The position numbers and the translations under genes were made by a program. A stretch of DNA of 64,000 bases from NCBI GenBank assembly GCA_003858485.1, contig RQYD01000011.1, positions 82,536 to 146,535 of the forward strand, given 5' to 3'. This document shows, one piece after another, positions 44,494 through 53,707 of this stretch. The stretch's first letter is position 1. Each line of letters starts with the position of its first letter. Source of the DNA: Clostridiales bacterium COT073_COT-073. GTDB lineage: Bacteria > Bacillota > Clostridia > Lachnospirales > Vallitaleaceae. Below the pieces are notes generated by a model. That model was not told the origin of the DNA and made no database searches. It was given only the letters and a program-made list of their open reading frames with translations.

Positions 44494-45174
44494 ATGAAAT
44501 CTGTATTATTTTCGTTTATAAATTGGTGGACCTGGCTGCTTACCTTTACCAGTGGATTTGCTAATGTAGTGGCCCTTTTGCTGTTTGGCACTGCTGTTAC
44601 CCATCATACCGGCAACATCAGCCGTTTACCTCTTACTTTCAATCATTCTGCAATCCATACCCATTTATTTTTACTTGGTTTGATCCTTTCCTTTTTTATG
44701 GGCTGTGTTCTGTCCGGAGTTTTATTTCATGATCAAATGCTCCGACCCAAAAAGCGCTATGGCATTCTCTTATTATCGCTGGGGATTTTGCTTTTACTGA
44801 TCAATTTGTTCAGCCATTCAACCCTTGTTCTTTATACCATTTCATTTCTGTCCGGCGCTCAAAATGCCATGTTCTTATTTGTTAAAACATATCTGGCCCG
44901 AACCTCACATTTAACCGGATATTTAACTGATACCGGCTTTGCCCTTGGGCGGATTTTAGCAGGTTATCGCAGTGACTGGCGAAAATTTTTATTTAATCTT
45001 TCGCAAATTTGCTTTTTTATTTCAGGTGGATACCTGGGCATGATCATTTGTACATATCTGCCGAAGCAAGCGGTTAATATCATTGCCTATCTTTATATGA
45101 CTGCCGGAGCCATTTATTTTATTGTTCGCAGTCGCCATTTATTTGGCTTTCCCGGCAATTCTCAACATCATTGA
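44494..45174 (+). CDS. DUF1275 (YoaK) family membrane protein
   Basis: This 226-residue protein has six to seven membrane helices: 'WWTWLLTFTSGFANVVALLLF', 'FLLGLILSFFMGCVLSGVLF', 'GILLLSLGILLLLINLF'. Family marks are 'THHTGNISRL' near residue 40 and 'GAQNAMFLFVKTYLARTSHLTGYLTDTGFALGR' near 125. YoaK/DUF1275 proteins have no established function. The ATG at 44494 has AAGGAG six bases upstream; a frame open to 44401 lies in the mobile element. Confidence 0.88.
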   Translation: MKSVLFSFINWWTWLLTFTSGFANVVALLLFGTAVTHHTGNISRLPLTFNHSAIHTHLFLLGLILSFFMGCVLSGVLFHDQMLRPKKRYGILLLSLGILLLLINLFSHSTLVLYTISFLSGAQNAMFLFVKTYLARTSHLTGYLTDTGFALGRILAGYRSDWRKFLFNLSQICFFISGGYLGMIICTYLPKQAVNIIAYLYMTAGAIYFIVRSRHLFGFPGNSQHH

Positions 45175-45290
45175 AAATTAATTATCCTGCCCCCTTCTTT
45201 TTTTAGTAATAGCTATGATCATTTGTAAGCCGGTATAGAATATTGGCAATTGATTTATCCTTATTTTCTGTCAGATTTGATCTGCCTGAC

Positions 45291-45323
45291 AAAAACGCCG
45301 TAGATTTTTTCAAATCCACGGCG
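45291..45323 (-). terminator. Terminator of metQ
   Basis: On the minus strand ACGCCGTGGATTT pairs with AAATCTACGGCGT (one mismatch), followed by TTTTTG, 54 bases after the metQ stop. Confidence 0.8.
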
Positions 45324-45376
45324 TCATAATTAATCCATCCTGCTCCGGAATAAAAGCACAAATAAGTTAAATTGAG

Positions 45377-46222
45377 CTAAAAAGCCGGTACCACTGCCCC
45401 TTTATACTTTTCTTCTAAAAATTTCTTCACTTCCTCGCTTTGCAAGGCTTTAATCAACTTTTGAATCCCTTCGCTGTCCTTATTATCATCACGGGTTACC
45501 AAAATATTGGCATACAGCGATTCGCCGCCTTCCATAAACAAAGAATCATTAACGGCATTAAATCCGGCTTCTAATGCATAATTGGTATTAATAATCGCAA
45601 AATCAACATCCGGTAAAACTCTGGGTAAAGTTGCTGCTTCCAATTCATTAAATTTTAAATTCTTGGGATTCTCTATAATATCTCCTTTAGGAGTTTGATT
45701 CAGTCCAGTTGCATCCTTTAATTTGATCAGTCCCTGAGCTTGCAGTAACAACAGCGCCCGTCCTTCATTGGTTGCATCATTAGGAATAGCTACAACAGCT
45801 CCCTCTTTAATTTCATCCTTGGATTTAATTTTAGAAGAATATGCACCCATTGGTTCAACGTGGATTTTAGCCACTGAAACCAGGTTCATTTTATTTTCTT
45901 CATTAAATTTCTCTAAATAAGGCATATGTTGGAAAAAATTGGCATCCAGCTGCTTATCATTTAAAGCTGTGTTTGGCAGCACATAATCGGTAAATTCCTT
46001 TATTTCCAAAATAATTCCCTCTTTTTCCAAAGTAGGTTTGACCAAATTGAGAATTTCTGCATGAGGAACCGGAGTGGCACCAACTTTAACCGTTATTTTT
46101 TCAGTTTCAGCCTTTGTTTCTTTTTTTGGGTTATAGCTATCATTTGTAGCCGTATTTTTGCAAGCTGTGGCCGATAAAGCTAATACCAGCGCAAATACCA
46201 ATGCTAATGTTCTTCTTTTCAT
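45377..46222 (-). CDS. metQ: Methionine-binding lipoprotein
   Basis: This 281-residue NlpA-family protein begins with a lipoprotein signal ('LALSATACKNT', Cys near residue 21). 'VGATPVPHAEILN' near 45 and 'QLDANFFQHMPYLEKFNEEN' near 95 are hallmark motifs of MetQ. It binds D- and L-methionine outside the membrane and hands it to MetI/MetN. The start at 46222 has AGGAGG seven bases upstream; the frame is open to 46270. It has its own promoter and a gap with a mobile-element remnant to metI. Confidence 0.93.
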   Translation of the reverse strand: MKRRTLALVFALVLALSATACKNTATNDSYNPKKETKAETEKITVKVGATPVPHAEILNLVKPTLEKEGIILEIKEFTDYVLPNTALNDKQLDANFFQHMPYLEKFNEENKMNLVSVAKIHVEPMGAYSSKIKSKDEIKEGAVVAIPNDATNEGRALLLLQAQGLIKLKDATGLNQTPKGDIIENPKNLKFNELEAATLPRVLPDVDFAIINTNYALEAGFNAVNDSLFMEGGESLYANILVTRDDNKDSEGIQKLIKALQSEEVKKFLEEKYKGAVVPAF

Positions 46223-46292
46223 ATCATGACCTCCTGAATAAATGATGACGGAAAACCGTCGACTTTTCAAACTATTTAATTTTAGTCTGTTT

Positions 46293-46321
46293 AGTATATC
46301 GGTTTTTTAAAAATTTGGCAA
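46293..46321 (-). promoter_or_regulatory. Sigma-A promoter of metQ
   Basis: On the minus strand TTGCCA (46321-46316) and TATACT (46298-46293) are 17 bases apart, about 70 bases before metQ. metQ can therefore be transcribed separately from metN-metI. No S-box (SAM) leader was found. Confidence 0.75.
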
Positions 46322-46407
46322 TAGCTAAATTTTATCAACTTATATATTCTTTTTATAAATACTTTGTGTAATTACACTATGCGCTAAGAAAAATCTTTAT
46401 TTAAAAA

Positions 46408-46440
46408 CTCAACTTTCCCACGTTCCCTGGAACAGTCTTA
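46408..46440 (-). repeat. End remnant of the small inverted-repeat element, between metI and metQ
   Basis: CTCAACTTTCCCAC is followed by the hairpin GTTCC/GGAAC and 'AGTCTT', then directly by metI coding sequence (stop at 46444). Only the left 33 bases of an element remain, so either it was deleted here or inserted beside metI and decayed. Confidence 0.7.
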
Positions 46441-46443
46441 TCA

Positions 46444-47103
46444 CTAATTGGCCTTTCTTTTATCCAGCTTATTGGCTACATAATTGCCGCAACTTTGAAT
46501 TAGCTGTACCATTACGATTAAGATAATAACAGTTGCCAGTAACATATCCTCCTGAAAACGCTGAAAACCATAGCGAATGGCCACATCACCAATTCCCCCG
46601 GCACCAATGGCTCCAGCCATTGCACTATAACCCAAAATATTAATAATCGTCAAGGTCAGTCCTAAAATCAAAGCCGAAACTGCCTCCGGTAATAAAACTC
46701 TCCAAATAATCTGCCAATTATTGGCACCCATTGATTTAGCGGCCTCGATCATTCCCCAAGGCACCTCTTTTAATGCCGATTCTGCCACTCTGGCCACAAA
46801 TGGTGCAGCAGCAATTGATAATGGTACAATTGCCGCAGTCGAGCCAATGGTTGTACCAAAGATAATCCGCGACAGCGGAAATAAAATAATGATCAGGATA
46901 ATAAATGGCAAGGAACGTAAAATATTAACAATTGAAGACAATACGGAATTTAATGTTTTGGCAGGCAAAATATGTTTTTCTTCGGTGATCAACAGTAATA
47001 CCCCAATCGGTAATCCCAAAATCACCGAAAAAAGTGTGGAAAAAAACACCATATACAAAGTTTCACCAAAAGCCGGTAATATCAAGTCAAATCTAAAATC
47101 CAT
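46444..47103 (-). CDS. metI: Methionine ABC transporter permease
   Basis: This 219-residue permease has five helices and the binding-protein-dependent loop ('AAKSMGANNWQIIWRVLLPEAVSALILG', near residue 125). It matches MetI in length and in 'AAAPFVARVAESALKEVP'. It follows metN by a single base, so the two are translated together. The C-terminal codons lie beside the remnant of a mobile element, but the length is normal. Confidence 0.92.
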   Translation of the reverse strand: MDFRFDLILPAFGETLYMVFFSTLFSVILGLPIGVLLLITEEKHILPAKTLNSVLSSIVNILRSLPFIILIIILFPLSRIIFGTTIGSTAAIVPLSIAAAPFVARVAESALKEVPWGMIEAAKSMGANNWQIIWRVLLPEAVSALILGLTLTIINILGYSAMAGAIGAGGIGDVAIRYGFQRFQEDMLLATVIILIVMVQLIQSCGNYVANKLDKRKAN

Positions 47104-47104
47104 G

Positions 47105-48118
47105 CTACAATACCTCCCAACGCAAACTCTTAGAGCTTAAGTATTGATATACCTGCTCCAGCTCCTGTTGATCGCCCTGAATTTTAACCACCAGATAGCC
47201 TAAATTAACAGCCTGTATTTCTTCAATATTTCCTCCCAAAATGGAAACTTCTACCTGATAATTTTTCATAATGTTGGCAATAATTGGTTCATCCGTAATA
47301 TCTCCACGAAACGAAATCTTAAGTAAAGATGCGGATTGAGAGGCTGATTTTCCCTCTGTTCGTGTTTTTTCTGAAATATGGAACAATTCCCCTTCCAGGA
47401 AATTTTTAGCAGTTTGCGACTGCGGATTACTAAACACATCCAGGACAGAGCCTACTTCAACCGGCGCTCCATTCTCCATGACTGCCACTTTATTGCAGAT
47501 TTTTTTAATAACATCCATTTCATGTGTAATTACTACCACGGTGATTCCATATTGGCGATTGATTTCTTTCAATAATTGTAAAATCGCTTCAGTGGTAATG
47601 GGATCAAGCGCAGAAGTTGCTTCATCCGATAAGATGATTTTAGGATCATTGGCTAATGCCCTGGCAATTCCCACTCTTTGCTTCTGACCACCGGATAATG
47701 TAGCCGGATAGGATTTTCTCTTTTCAGTCAGGCCAACGACTTCCAATAATTCATCCACTCGTTTTTGGATCTTATCTTTAGGATATTTGCTTAGTTTTAA
47801 AGGAAAGGCAATATTTTCTTCGACTGTTGAATTCATCAGCAAATTAAAATGCTGAAAAATCATCCCAATTTCTTTTCTTTTCTCCCTCAACTCACTTTCA
47901 TTGAGCCGGGTCATTGCCACATCTTCAATATAAACCTCTCCGGAGGTTGGTTCTTCCAGGCGGTTGATACAACGCACCAAGGTGGATTTTCCGGCACCGG
48001 AAAGGCCGATGATTCCAAAAATATCCCCTTTTTCAATTACTAAGTTCACATCGGAAAGAGCATGAACTTGATCTTGATGATCACCAAATGTTTTGGTTAA
48101 ATGTTCAATTCGAATCAT
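47105..48118 (-). CDS. metN: Methionine ABC transporter ATPase
   Basis: This 337-residue protein has an ABC domain with Walker A 'GLSGAGKST', signature 'LSGGQKQRV' and Walker B 'IILSDEATSALD'. The C-terminal NIL domain follows (about residues 255-335), which binds methionine and shuts down transport when the pool is full. 'VVVITHEMDVIKKI' holds the switch His. The start at 48118 has GTGAGGAAAG before it; the frame is open to 48157 without a site. Confidence 0.93.
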   Translation of the reverse strand: MIRIEHLTKTFGDHQDQVHALSDVNLVIEKGDIFGIIGLSGAGKSTLVRCINRLEEPTSGEVYIEDVAMTRLNESELREKRKEIGMIFQHFNLLMNSTVEENIAFPLKLSKYPKDKIQKRVDELLEVVGLTEKRKSYPATLSGGQKQRVGIARALANDPKIILSDEATSALDPITTEAILQLLKEINRQYGITVVVITHEMDVIKKICNKVAVMENGAPVEVGSVLDVFSNPQSQTAKNFLEGELFHISEKTRTEGKSASQSASLLKISFRGDITDEPIIANIMKNYQVEVSILGGNIEEIQAVNLGYLVVKIQGDQQELEQVYQYLSSKSLRWEVL

Positions 48119-48159
48119 CGCTTTCCTCACTTTCCTGATTCTTTTCAGCCAATACATTA

Positions 48160-48192
48160 CTCAACTGTCCCGCATTTTTCGGAACAGGTTTA
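48160..48192 (-). repeat. Possible decayed end of the small mobile element upstream of metN
   Basis: CTCAACTGTCCCGC, then 'GGAACAGGTTT', resembles the 33-base remnant at 46408, with several changes. It lies 40 bases before metN. Confidence 0.4.
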
Positions 48193-48298
48193 TCCATTAT
48201 TTTAGCAATTCCATGGGCAGTTCTTTAGTATTATCGACTTAATTCATGAAATATCAATCTTTTCAAATATATTTCCCTGTAAATGCAGAGTTTCTTTC

Positions 48299-48329
48299 AA
48301 AAAGAGCAAATCCGTGGATTTGCTCTTTT
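48299..48329. terminator. Terminator of secDF
   Basis: AAAAGAGCAAATCC and GGATTTGCTCTTTT form a 14-bp stem with a two-base loop. On the minus strand it ends in TTTTT, ten bases after the secDF stop. Confidence 0.85.
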
Positions 48330-48338
48330 AAGATTAGC

Positions 48339-50489
48339 TTATTTGCTGGCCGCCTTCTCATGTTTTTTCTTAAATAAGTACCATAACGGACTGGCAATAA
48401 AAATGGAAGAATAAGTACCTGACAAAATACCCACCAATAAAGGTAAAGTCAATGCCTGAATGGATACTGTTCCCAAAATTTGCAGAACTAATACCATGAT
48501 TAAGGTAGTAATCGAAGTATTGATCGAGCGTCCGATTGTTTGACTGATACTGATATTGCTTAACAATTTATAATTACCATGCTCAACCCGGCGTTGGTTT
48601 TCTCTGATTCTGTCAAATACTACAATGGTATCGTTAATGGAATATCCGACAATAGTCAGCATAGCTGCAATAAAAGAGTTGTTAATCGGTACAAAGAAGA
48701 CCGAATACACCATAAACACAACAAAAACATCATGCAGTAACGCAATAATAGCAGCAATACCAAAAGAAACTTCCTTAAAGCGGAACCAAATATATACCAG
48801 CATCAATAATGAGGCGATCAATACCGATACAATTGCATTTTTTCGCATTTCACTGCCGATGGTTGCACCAATCGTCGAGGACTGAATATTATCAGAGGTA
48901 ATGCCATACTTCTCAATTAAAGCCTGATTTAATTTATCTCTTTGCTCGGTATTTAAAGTTTTGGTTTTAATGATAAACTGTGATTGACCATCTGCCCCAT
49001 TAGCTGTATTTAACTGAGCAGTAGCTTCTCCGGTCGCTTCCTGAACCAACGGCAGTACATCCGCCTGTAATTCATCAACCGAAGCATAATGCTTATCCGC
49101 AGAAACAATCGTTGAAGTTCCACCGGCAAATTCAATATCATAATTTAAAGCACTGGCTTTCATACTGCTATTAACTGGTAAAAATACAAAGCCCAGTACA
49201 ATTAAAGCTGCTGACAAAGCAAAAAAGCGAACTCTGCTTTCAATGATCTTAAAGATCTTACTTTCTTTCTTTTCGGTTTTAGCTTTAGGGTTCCAGCCAA
49301 AAGCAATAAATCCGTCCAATAGCACTCTGGTTACCACTAATGCAGTAAACATTGACACCAGAATACCCAGGCCCAAAGTGATGGCAAAACCACGAATCGT
49401 ACCAGTTCCCATAGTATAGAGGACTCCGGCCGCAATCAAAGTTGTGACATTACCATCGACAATTGATGATAAAGCCTTACTGAAGCCAGCTTTAACTGCT
49501 GCCCGAATGGTCTTGCCTTCAGCCAGTTCTTCTCTGATCCGGGCAAAGATGATAACATTGGCATCAACTGCCATACCAACTGATAAGATCATACCGGCAA
49601 TACCACCCAAAGTTAATGTAATATTAAATAAACTGAGGGCAACAATCACCAAGGAAGAATAGAAAACCAAAGCAATTGATGCAGCAATTCCCGGTATTCC
49701 ATAAAAAATAATCATAAAGGCAAATACCAGGCAAATACCAATCACACCAGCTTTTAATGAGGTGGTAACTACATCCTGTCCCATTTTGGCTCCCACTACA
49801 TTAGAGCGTAATTCCTTTAATTCCAAAGGAAGGGCACCAATTCGGATAAAGGAAGCTACCCGGCTGGCAACTTCATGATTTTCCATATTGGTAATCACCG
49901 CCTGGCCACCGGAAATTTTTTGCTGAACATTTGGTGACAACAAAACCTCATTATTATAAATAATATGAATGACTTTACCAATATTGGCACCAGTTGCCTC
50001 CTCAAATTTCTTAGCACCTTCACTGGTCATTTCCAAAGAAATTTCATAGGCACCAGTAATGCCTTGAGTCATTTTTTGCGGTTGGGCATTTTTAATATCT
50101 TCACCAGTTAAAATGATATTACCGGCTTCATCGACAAATGCTAAACTACCCGGTTTTCCAAGTTCCTGTAAAATTTTTTCCGGATCATTAACATTAGGAA
50201 TATCAACATTGATCCGGTTTTCTCCTTCCGGATAAACTTCTCCTTCTGTATAGCCACTGTCGGTGATTCTTTGCTGAAGCTTAAAGATTGTATCACTCAT
50301 TGCTTCTTTGCTGGGATTGGGGTCTGCCGTTTCATAGGTGATGCTGACACCACCGGCTAAATCCAAGCCCAATTTGATATCATTAATGCTGCCCGTTTGT
50401 TTGGAACCAAATCCCATAGCTGCAGTATATATGGCAATTGCCAATACCAAAAGGGCAGCTATAAATTTGATTACATTTTGCTTTTTCAT
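48339..50489 (-). CDS. secDF: SecDF, fused protein-export membrane subunit
   Basis: The 716-residue protein fuses SecD and SecF. The SecD part has the first helix, a periplasmic-type domain with 'LGLDLAGGVSITYE' and a six-helix block with 'GMILSVGMAVDANVIIFARIREE'. The SecF part starts at about residue 400 ('NYDIEFAGGTSTIV') and ends with 'GYSINDTIVVFDRIREN'. It uses the proton gradient to pull proteins out of the SecYEG channel. The neighbourhood tgt-yajC-secDF is the usual bacterial arrangement, with two extra genes (asd, glucosaminidase) between. Confidence 0.94.
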   Translation of the reverse strand: MKKQNVIKFIAALLVLAIAIYTAAMGFGSKQTGSINDIKLGLDLAGGVSITYETADPNPSKEAMSDTIFKLQQRITDSGYTEGEVYPEGENRINVDIPNVNDPEKILQELGKPGSLAFVDEAGNIILTGEDIKNAQPQKMTQGITGAYEISLEMTSEGAKKFEEATGANIGKVIHIIYNNEVLLSPNVQQKISGGQAVITNMENHEVASRVASFIRIGALPLELKELRSNVVGAKMGQDVVTTSLKAGVIGICLVFAFMIIFYGIPGIAASIALVFYSSLVIVALSLFNITLTLGGIAGMILSVGMAVDANVIIFARIREELAEGKTIRAAVKAGFSKALSSIVDGNVTTLIAAGVLYTMGTGTIRGFAITLGLGILVSMFTALVVTRVLLDGFIAFGWNPKAKTEKKESKIFKIIESRVRFFALSAALIVLGFVFLPVNSSMKASALNYDIEFAGGTSTIVSADKHYASVDELQADVLPLVQEATGEATAQLNTANGADGQSQFIIKTKTLNTEQRDKLNQALIEKYGITSDNIQSSTIGATIGSEMRKNAIVSVLIASLLMLVYIWFRFKEVSFGIAAIIALLHDVFVVFMVYSVFFVPINNSFIAAMLTIVGYSINDTIVVFDRIRENQRRVEHGNYKLLSNISISQTIGRSINTSITTLIMVLVLQILGTVSIQALTLPLLVGILSGTYSSIFIASPLWYLFKKKHEKAASK

Positions 50490-50528
50490 TCTTTTTCTTT
50501 CCTCCTGTGGATAAAATTCTCAAACCCC

Positions 50529-50557
50529 ATTATAATATTTGCATTCCGGATAGTCAA
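50529..50557 (-). promoter_or_regulatory. Sigma-A promoter of secDF
   Basis: On the minus strand TTGACT (50557-50552) and TATAAT (50534-50529) are 17 bases apart, 40 bases before the start codon. secDF can thus be transcribed alone. Confidence 0.8.
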
Positions 50558-50630
50558 GCAAATATTCTTGTTTTGCTTAACTTTCCTGTCATTCCTGCGG
50601 ATCTTACCAGCTTATTCAGCTATTTCAAGT

Positions 50631-51929
50631 TTATGGCATAGCTTCAATTTCCTGAAGCATTTGATAAATCTTCCGATGGTAATACCAGGATGGTGCCCAT
50701 TTTCCACTTAAATCGGACAGCATGGTAGCTGTACCTTTTAAAAATTTAAAATGTCTGGGATCGGGAGTTTCTGTTTTTGGATAACCACTAACTCCCGCAT
50801 AAAGAGCAGTATGATCAGTATGCGCTTCAATTCCTTCATACCAGTCTTTAAATCGTTTGTGCGAATCAGCTACAAAACCATCTCCACCCTCTGTTACTTT
50901 TAAACCGCAAGGATTATGAAAGGAAGTATTCAGTCCCGCTAAACTTTGAACTTTATATAAAAAACCCGTCTCATGGCACATTTGCGCATATTGAATCACC
51001 GGATTTAATCCTTTCTTATCACAAATCTCAAAATAAATATCAATCAAGTCCAGTCCTTCCTGTGACATTCCCTTTGATTTAGCCCAGGTGAATACCTGCC
51101 CTTTGGTAGCAGAAGCTGGTCCAATTAAGGAATATGACTTTTCATCAGGAAACTCCGGCTTAATCTCCTCTGGTTTTTCTGAAGGTATGGTTGGCAGAAC
51201 CGGCTTTTCAGAGATTTCTGGTTTTGCTTCTGAATTGCCGCTCTGCTCTGAAACATTTGACTTTTGACCTGATTCCTGCTGATTTGACTCCGGCAAATCA
51301 ATCCCGGCAGAAACAACTTTTTCTTTGCTTAAACTTCCTTTTTCAATTAATACTTGTGCTAACAGTTTGCCACTGTCAGTTGGCGTTTTCAGAGCTGTAT
51401 AAGCAACCCGGACTGCATCTTTCCGATAAAAAGGCTGAACCGACCAATTTGATAATTGACTTTCATTGACCAAATTTTTGGACATGGCAAATAATTCCGG
51501 CTGATCCCAAATAAAATCAGCCGTATCATCTACTCCGTCTTTATATCCCATTGCCCTTAATGTATAGGTTAAAAAAGCATAAGACTGAAGGGTGACTTCA
51601 GGTGCAAACGAAGTTTCGCTCACTCCCTTGGTGATACCTTTAGCATAAGCATAATAAACATAAGGTTTTGCCCATTCCGGCACATCTTCAAATAATTCTT
51701 TTTCAATTACAAATTGTTTGGCCTTTTCTTCTTCACCCAATAACCGCAGCATGATCACCAGGCCTTCAATTCTAGTCGGCTGTCGCTCCAGTTCAAAGCC
51801 TTTATCACTGCCCTGAAAGACTCCTAATTCTTTCAGCTTATATGCATAATCTTCATTGGCTGAAACTGTCAGCGAACAGAAAAAGCACAGGCTCATCACA
51901 ACCATCATTGTTTGAAACCACTTTTTCAT
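50631..51929 (-). CDS. Secreted SLH-domain protein with C-terminal glucosaminidase domain
   Basis: The 432-residue protein has a signal peptide (cut after 'LTVSA'). Three divergent SLH (surface-layer homology) modules follow (about residues 25-200; 'FEDVPEWAKPYVYYAYAKGITKGVSETSFAPE' is typical). A Glu/Pro/Ser-rich linker (210-275) leads to a GH73-type glucosaminidase domain with catalytic Glu in 'QYAQMCHETGFL' (near residue 325). It would cut peptidoglycan while bound to the wall through the SLH modules. AAAGGA stands four bases before the ATG at 51929. Confidence 0.85.
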   Translation of the reverse strand: MKKWFQTMMVVMSLCFFCSLTVSANEDYAYKLKELGVFQGSDKGFELERQPTRIEGLVIMLRLLGEEEKAKQFVIEKELFEDVPEWAKPYVYYAYAKGITKGVSETSFAPEVTLQSYAFLTYTLRAMGYKDGVDDTADFIWDQPELFAMSKNLVNESQLSNWSVQPFYRKDAVRVAYTALKTPTDSGKLLAQVLIEKGSLSKEKVVSAGIDLPESNQQESGQKSNVSEQSGNSEAKPEISEKPVLPTIPSEKPEEIKPEFPDEKSYSLIGPASATKGQVFTWAKSKGMSQEGLDLIDIYFEICDKKGLNPVIQYAQMCHETGFLYKVQSLAGLNTSFHNPCGLKVTEGGDGFVADSHKRFKDWYEGIEAHTDHTALYAGVSGYPKTETPDPRHFKFLKGTATMLSDLSGKWAPSWYYHRKIYQMLQEIEAMP

Positions 51930-52009
51930 ATTTTCCTTTCTCGGCAAGAACAATCTGTAACTTTTTGCTTTTAAGCCCAAAGTTCAAATCGTATTACCAT
52001 TTGTTTCTT

Positions 52010-53086
52010 TTAAAAATACCCCTTTGCCTTTAATAACTCAGCGATTAAAACTGCCCCACCGGCTGCACCACGCAAAGTATTATGCGATAGGCCAACCAAG
52101 CGGTAATCAAAAATATTATCATCACGCAAACGTCCCACGGAAACTGCCATTCCCTGTTCCAAATCTCTATCTGAGTTTGTCTGGGGGCGATTATCTTCTG
52201 CAAAGTAATGAATAAATTGCTTCGGTGCAGAAGGTAAGTTAAGCACTTGGGGAGCACCTTGAAATTCCGCAAATTTCTTTATAATTTCTTCTTTGCCAGG
52301 CTTTTTGCCAAATTCTACCGCAAAGGTGGCTAAATGTCCATCCTCAACCGGCACCCGCACACATTGTGCAGAAATCGTCAAGGCCTGACTATGTTCAATT
52401 CCATTTTCACCAACTATTCCAAAAATTTTCAGTGGTTCCTGTTCTGATTTTTCTTCTTCCCCGCCAATATAGGGGATCACATTATCAGCCATCTCCGGCC
52501 AATCCGCCAAAGTTTTACCGGCACCGGAAACTGCCTGGTAAGTGCTGACCACTACTTTTTTCGGTTCATATTCCCATAATGCCGCCAGCATTGGCACATA
52601 GGACTGAATCGAACAATTCGGTTTTACTGCAATAAAACCTTTTTTTGTACCAAGGCGTTTTTTCTGCTGTTCAATTACTTGCAGATGATCATCATTAATT
52701 TCCGGAATTACCATTGGCACATCAGCTGTCATCCGATGCGCTGAATTATTGGACACAACCGGAATTTCAGCTTTGGCATAGCATTCTTCTAATTCCTTAG
52801 TAGCCTGCTTATCTAAACTAACCGCACAAAATACAAAATCAACTTTTGCTTTAATACCGGCAATATCGTTGGCATCTAAAATCATCATTTTGCCAACTTT
52901 TTCAGGCAGCAACATTTTTTGCCTCCATCTGCCTTCAGTCACTTCGGCATATATCCGTCCGGCTGAACGACTGCTGGCTGCCAAACAGCTAATTTCAAAC
53001 CACGGATGATCCGCTAATAAAGTGATCAAGCGCTGACCGACCATACCGGTTGCACCGACAATTCCCACTTTTAATTTTTCTGACAT
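52010..53086 (-). CDS. asd: Aspartate-semialdehyde dehydrogenase
   Basis: The enzyme turns aspartyl phosphate into aspartate semialdehyde, the branch point to lysine, methionine and threonine. The 358-residue protein begins with the NADP-binding motif 'GIVGATGMVGQRL', and the catalytic Cys is in 'KPNCSIQSYVPML' (near residue 150). It belongs to the archaeal/fungal-type branch of Asd, not the E. coli type. The start at 53086 has AAAGGAATAGG before it. It sits between yajC and the glucosaminidase gene. metA, a later step toward methionine, is 2.4 kb away. Confidence 0.9.
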   Translation of the reverse strand: MSEKLKVGIVGATGMVGQRLITLLADHPWFEISCLAASSRSAGRIYAEVTEGRWRQKMLLPEKVGKMMILDANDIAGIKAKVDFVFCAVSLDKQATKELEECYAKAEIPVVSNNSAHRMTADVPMVIPEINDDHLQVIEQQKKRLGTKKGFIAVKPNCSIQSYVPMLAALWEYEPKKVVVSTYQAVSGAGKTLADWPEMADNVIPYIGGEEEKSEQEPLKIFGIVGENGIEHSQALTISAQCVRVPVEDGHLATFAVEFGKKPGKEEIIKKFAEFQGAPQVLNLPSAPKQFIHYFAEDNRPQTNSDRDLEQGMAVSVGRLRDDNIFDYRLVGLSHNTLRGAAGGAVLIAELLKAKGYF

Positions 53087-53199
53087 AATCCTATTCCTTT
53101 CCCGCATATCCTCTTCTGCTTTGACCTGTATTAGGCCTTTTCCAGCAAATATGTCTTATCTGTAGTGGCATAAAGATAATTCTAATGTTTCTATATAAG

Positions 53200-53595
53200 T
53201 TACGCTTCTTTGGTCACCGTTTCTTCTTCTTTTTTTGTCTTCTTATCTTTGGCTTTTTTATCGTCTGCTTCTTCTTCCTTATGAAGAGTCATATCCGGCT
53301 CAGATACTCCGGCAATGGCAGTTTTATGAATCGGAATCAATACCGATTTGTTCTTGCCAAACTCTACCACGACAATATCATTGACTAAATCTGCCACCTT
53401 ACCATACATCCCGGCGGTGGTCATGACATGATCACCAACTTGCAAACTGTTTTGCATCATTTGAGTTTCTTTTTGCTTCTTTCTCTGTGGTCTGATCATA
53501 AAAAACCATAAAACCAGGAGCATACCGCCCCAAACAATTATCATTTCAAGTGCTCCACCTTGTGGTAATGCTGCTAAACTAAAAAATTGACTCAT
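53200..53595 (-). CDS. yajC: Preprotein translocase subunit YajC
   Basis: This 131-residue protein has one N-terminal helix ('EMIIVWGGMLLVLWFFMIRPQRKKQKE') and the conserved soluble part 'MMQNSLQVGDHVMTTAGMYGKVADLVNDIVVVEFGKN'. It associates with SecDF. It stands downstream of tgt, as in most bacteria. The acidic/lysine-rich tail (about 35 residues) is longer than usual. Confidence 0.92.
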   Translation of the reverse strand: MSQFFSLAALPQGGALEMIIVWGGMLLVLWFFMIRPQRKKQKETQMMQNSLQVGDHVMTTAGMYGKVADLVNDIVVVEFGKNKSVLIPIHKTAIAGVSEPDMTLHKEEEADDKKAKDKKTKKEEETVTKEA

Positions 53596-53707
53596 AATAT
53601 CCTCCTAATCATATTATCGGTAAAATACCGTTGTAAACTTGTTTTAATCGAATTTATCCAAAAACTGAATTTCCATTTATGACTGATTGGCAACTCCCGG
53701 TTTGCTT

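Noticed and set aside
48119..48338. SAM (S-box) riboswitch before metN
   Set aside because: Expected for a methionine importer, but the conserved core and the terminator/antiterminator pair are absent. The only hairpin there is the secDF terminator.
53087..53199. Lysine riboswitch before asd
   Set aside because: The gap is 113 bases and shows none of the conserved lysine-element motifs.
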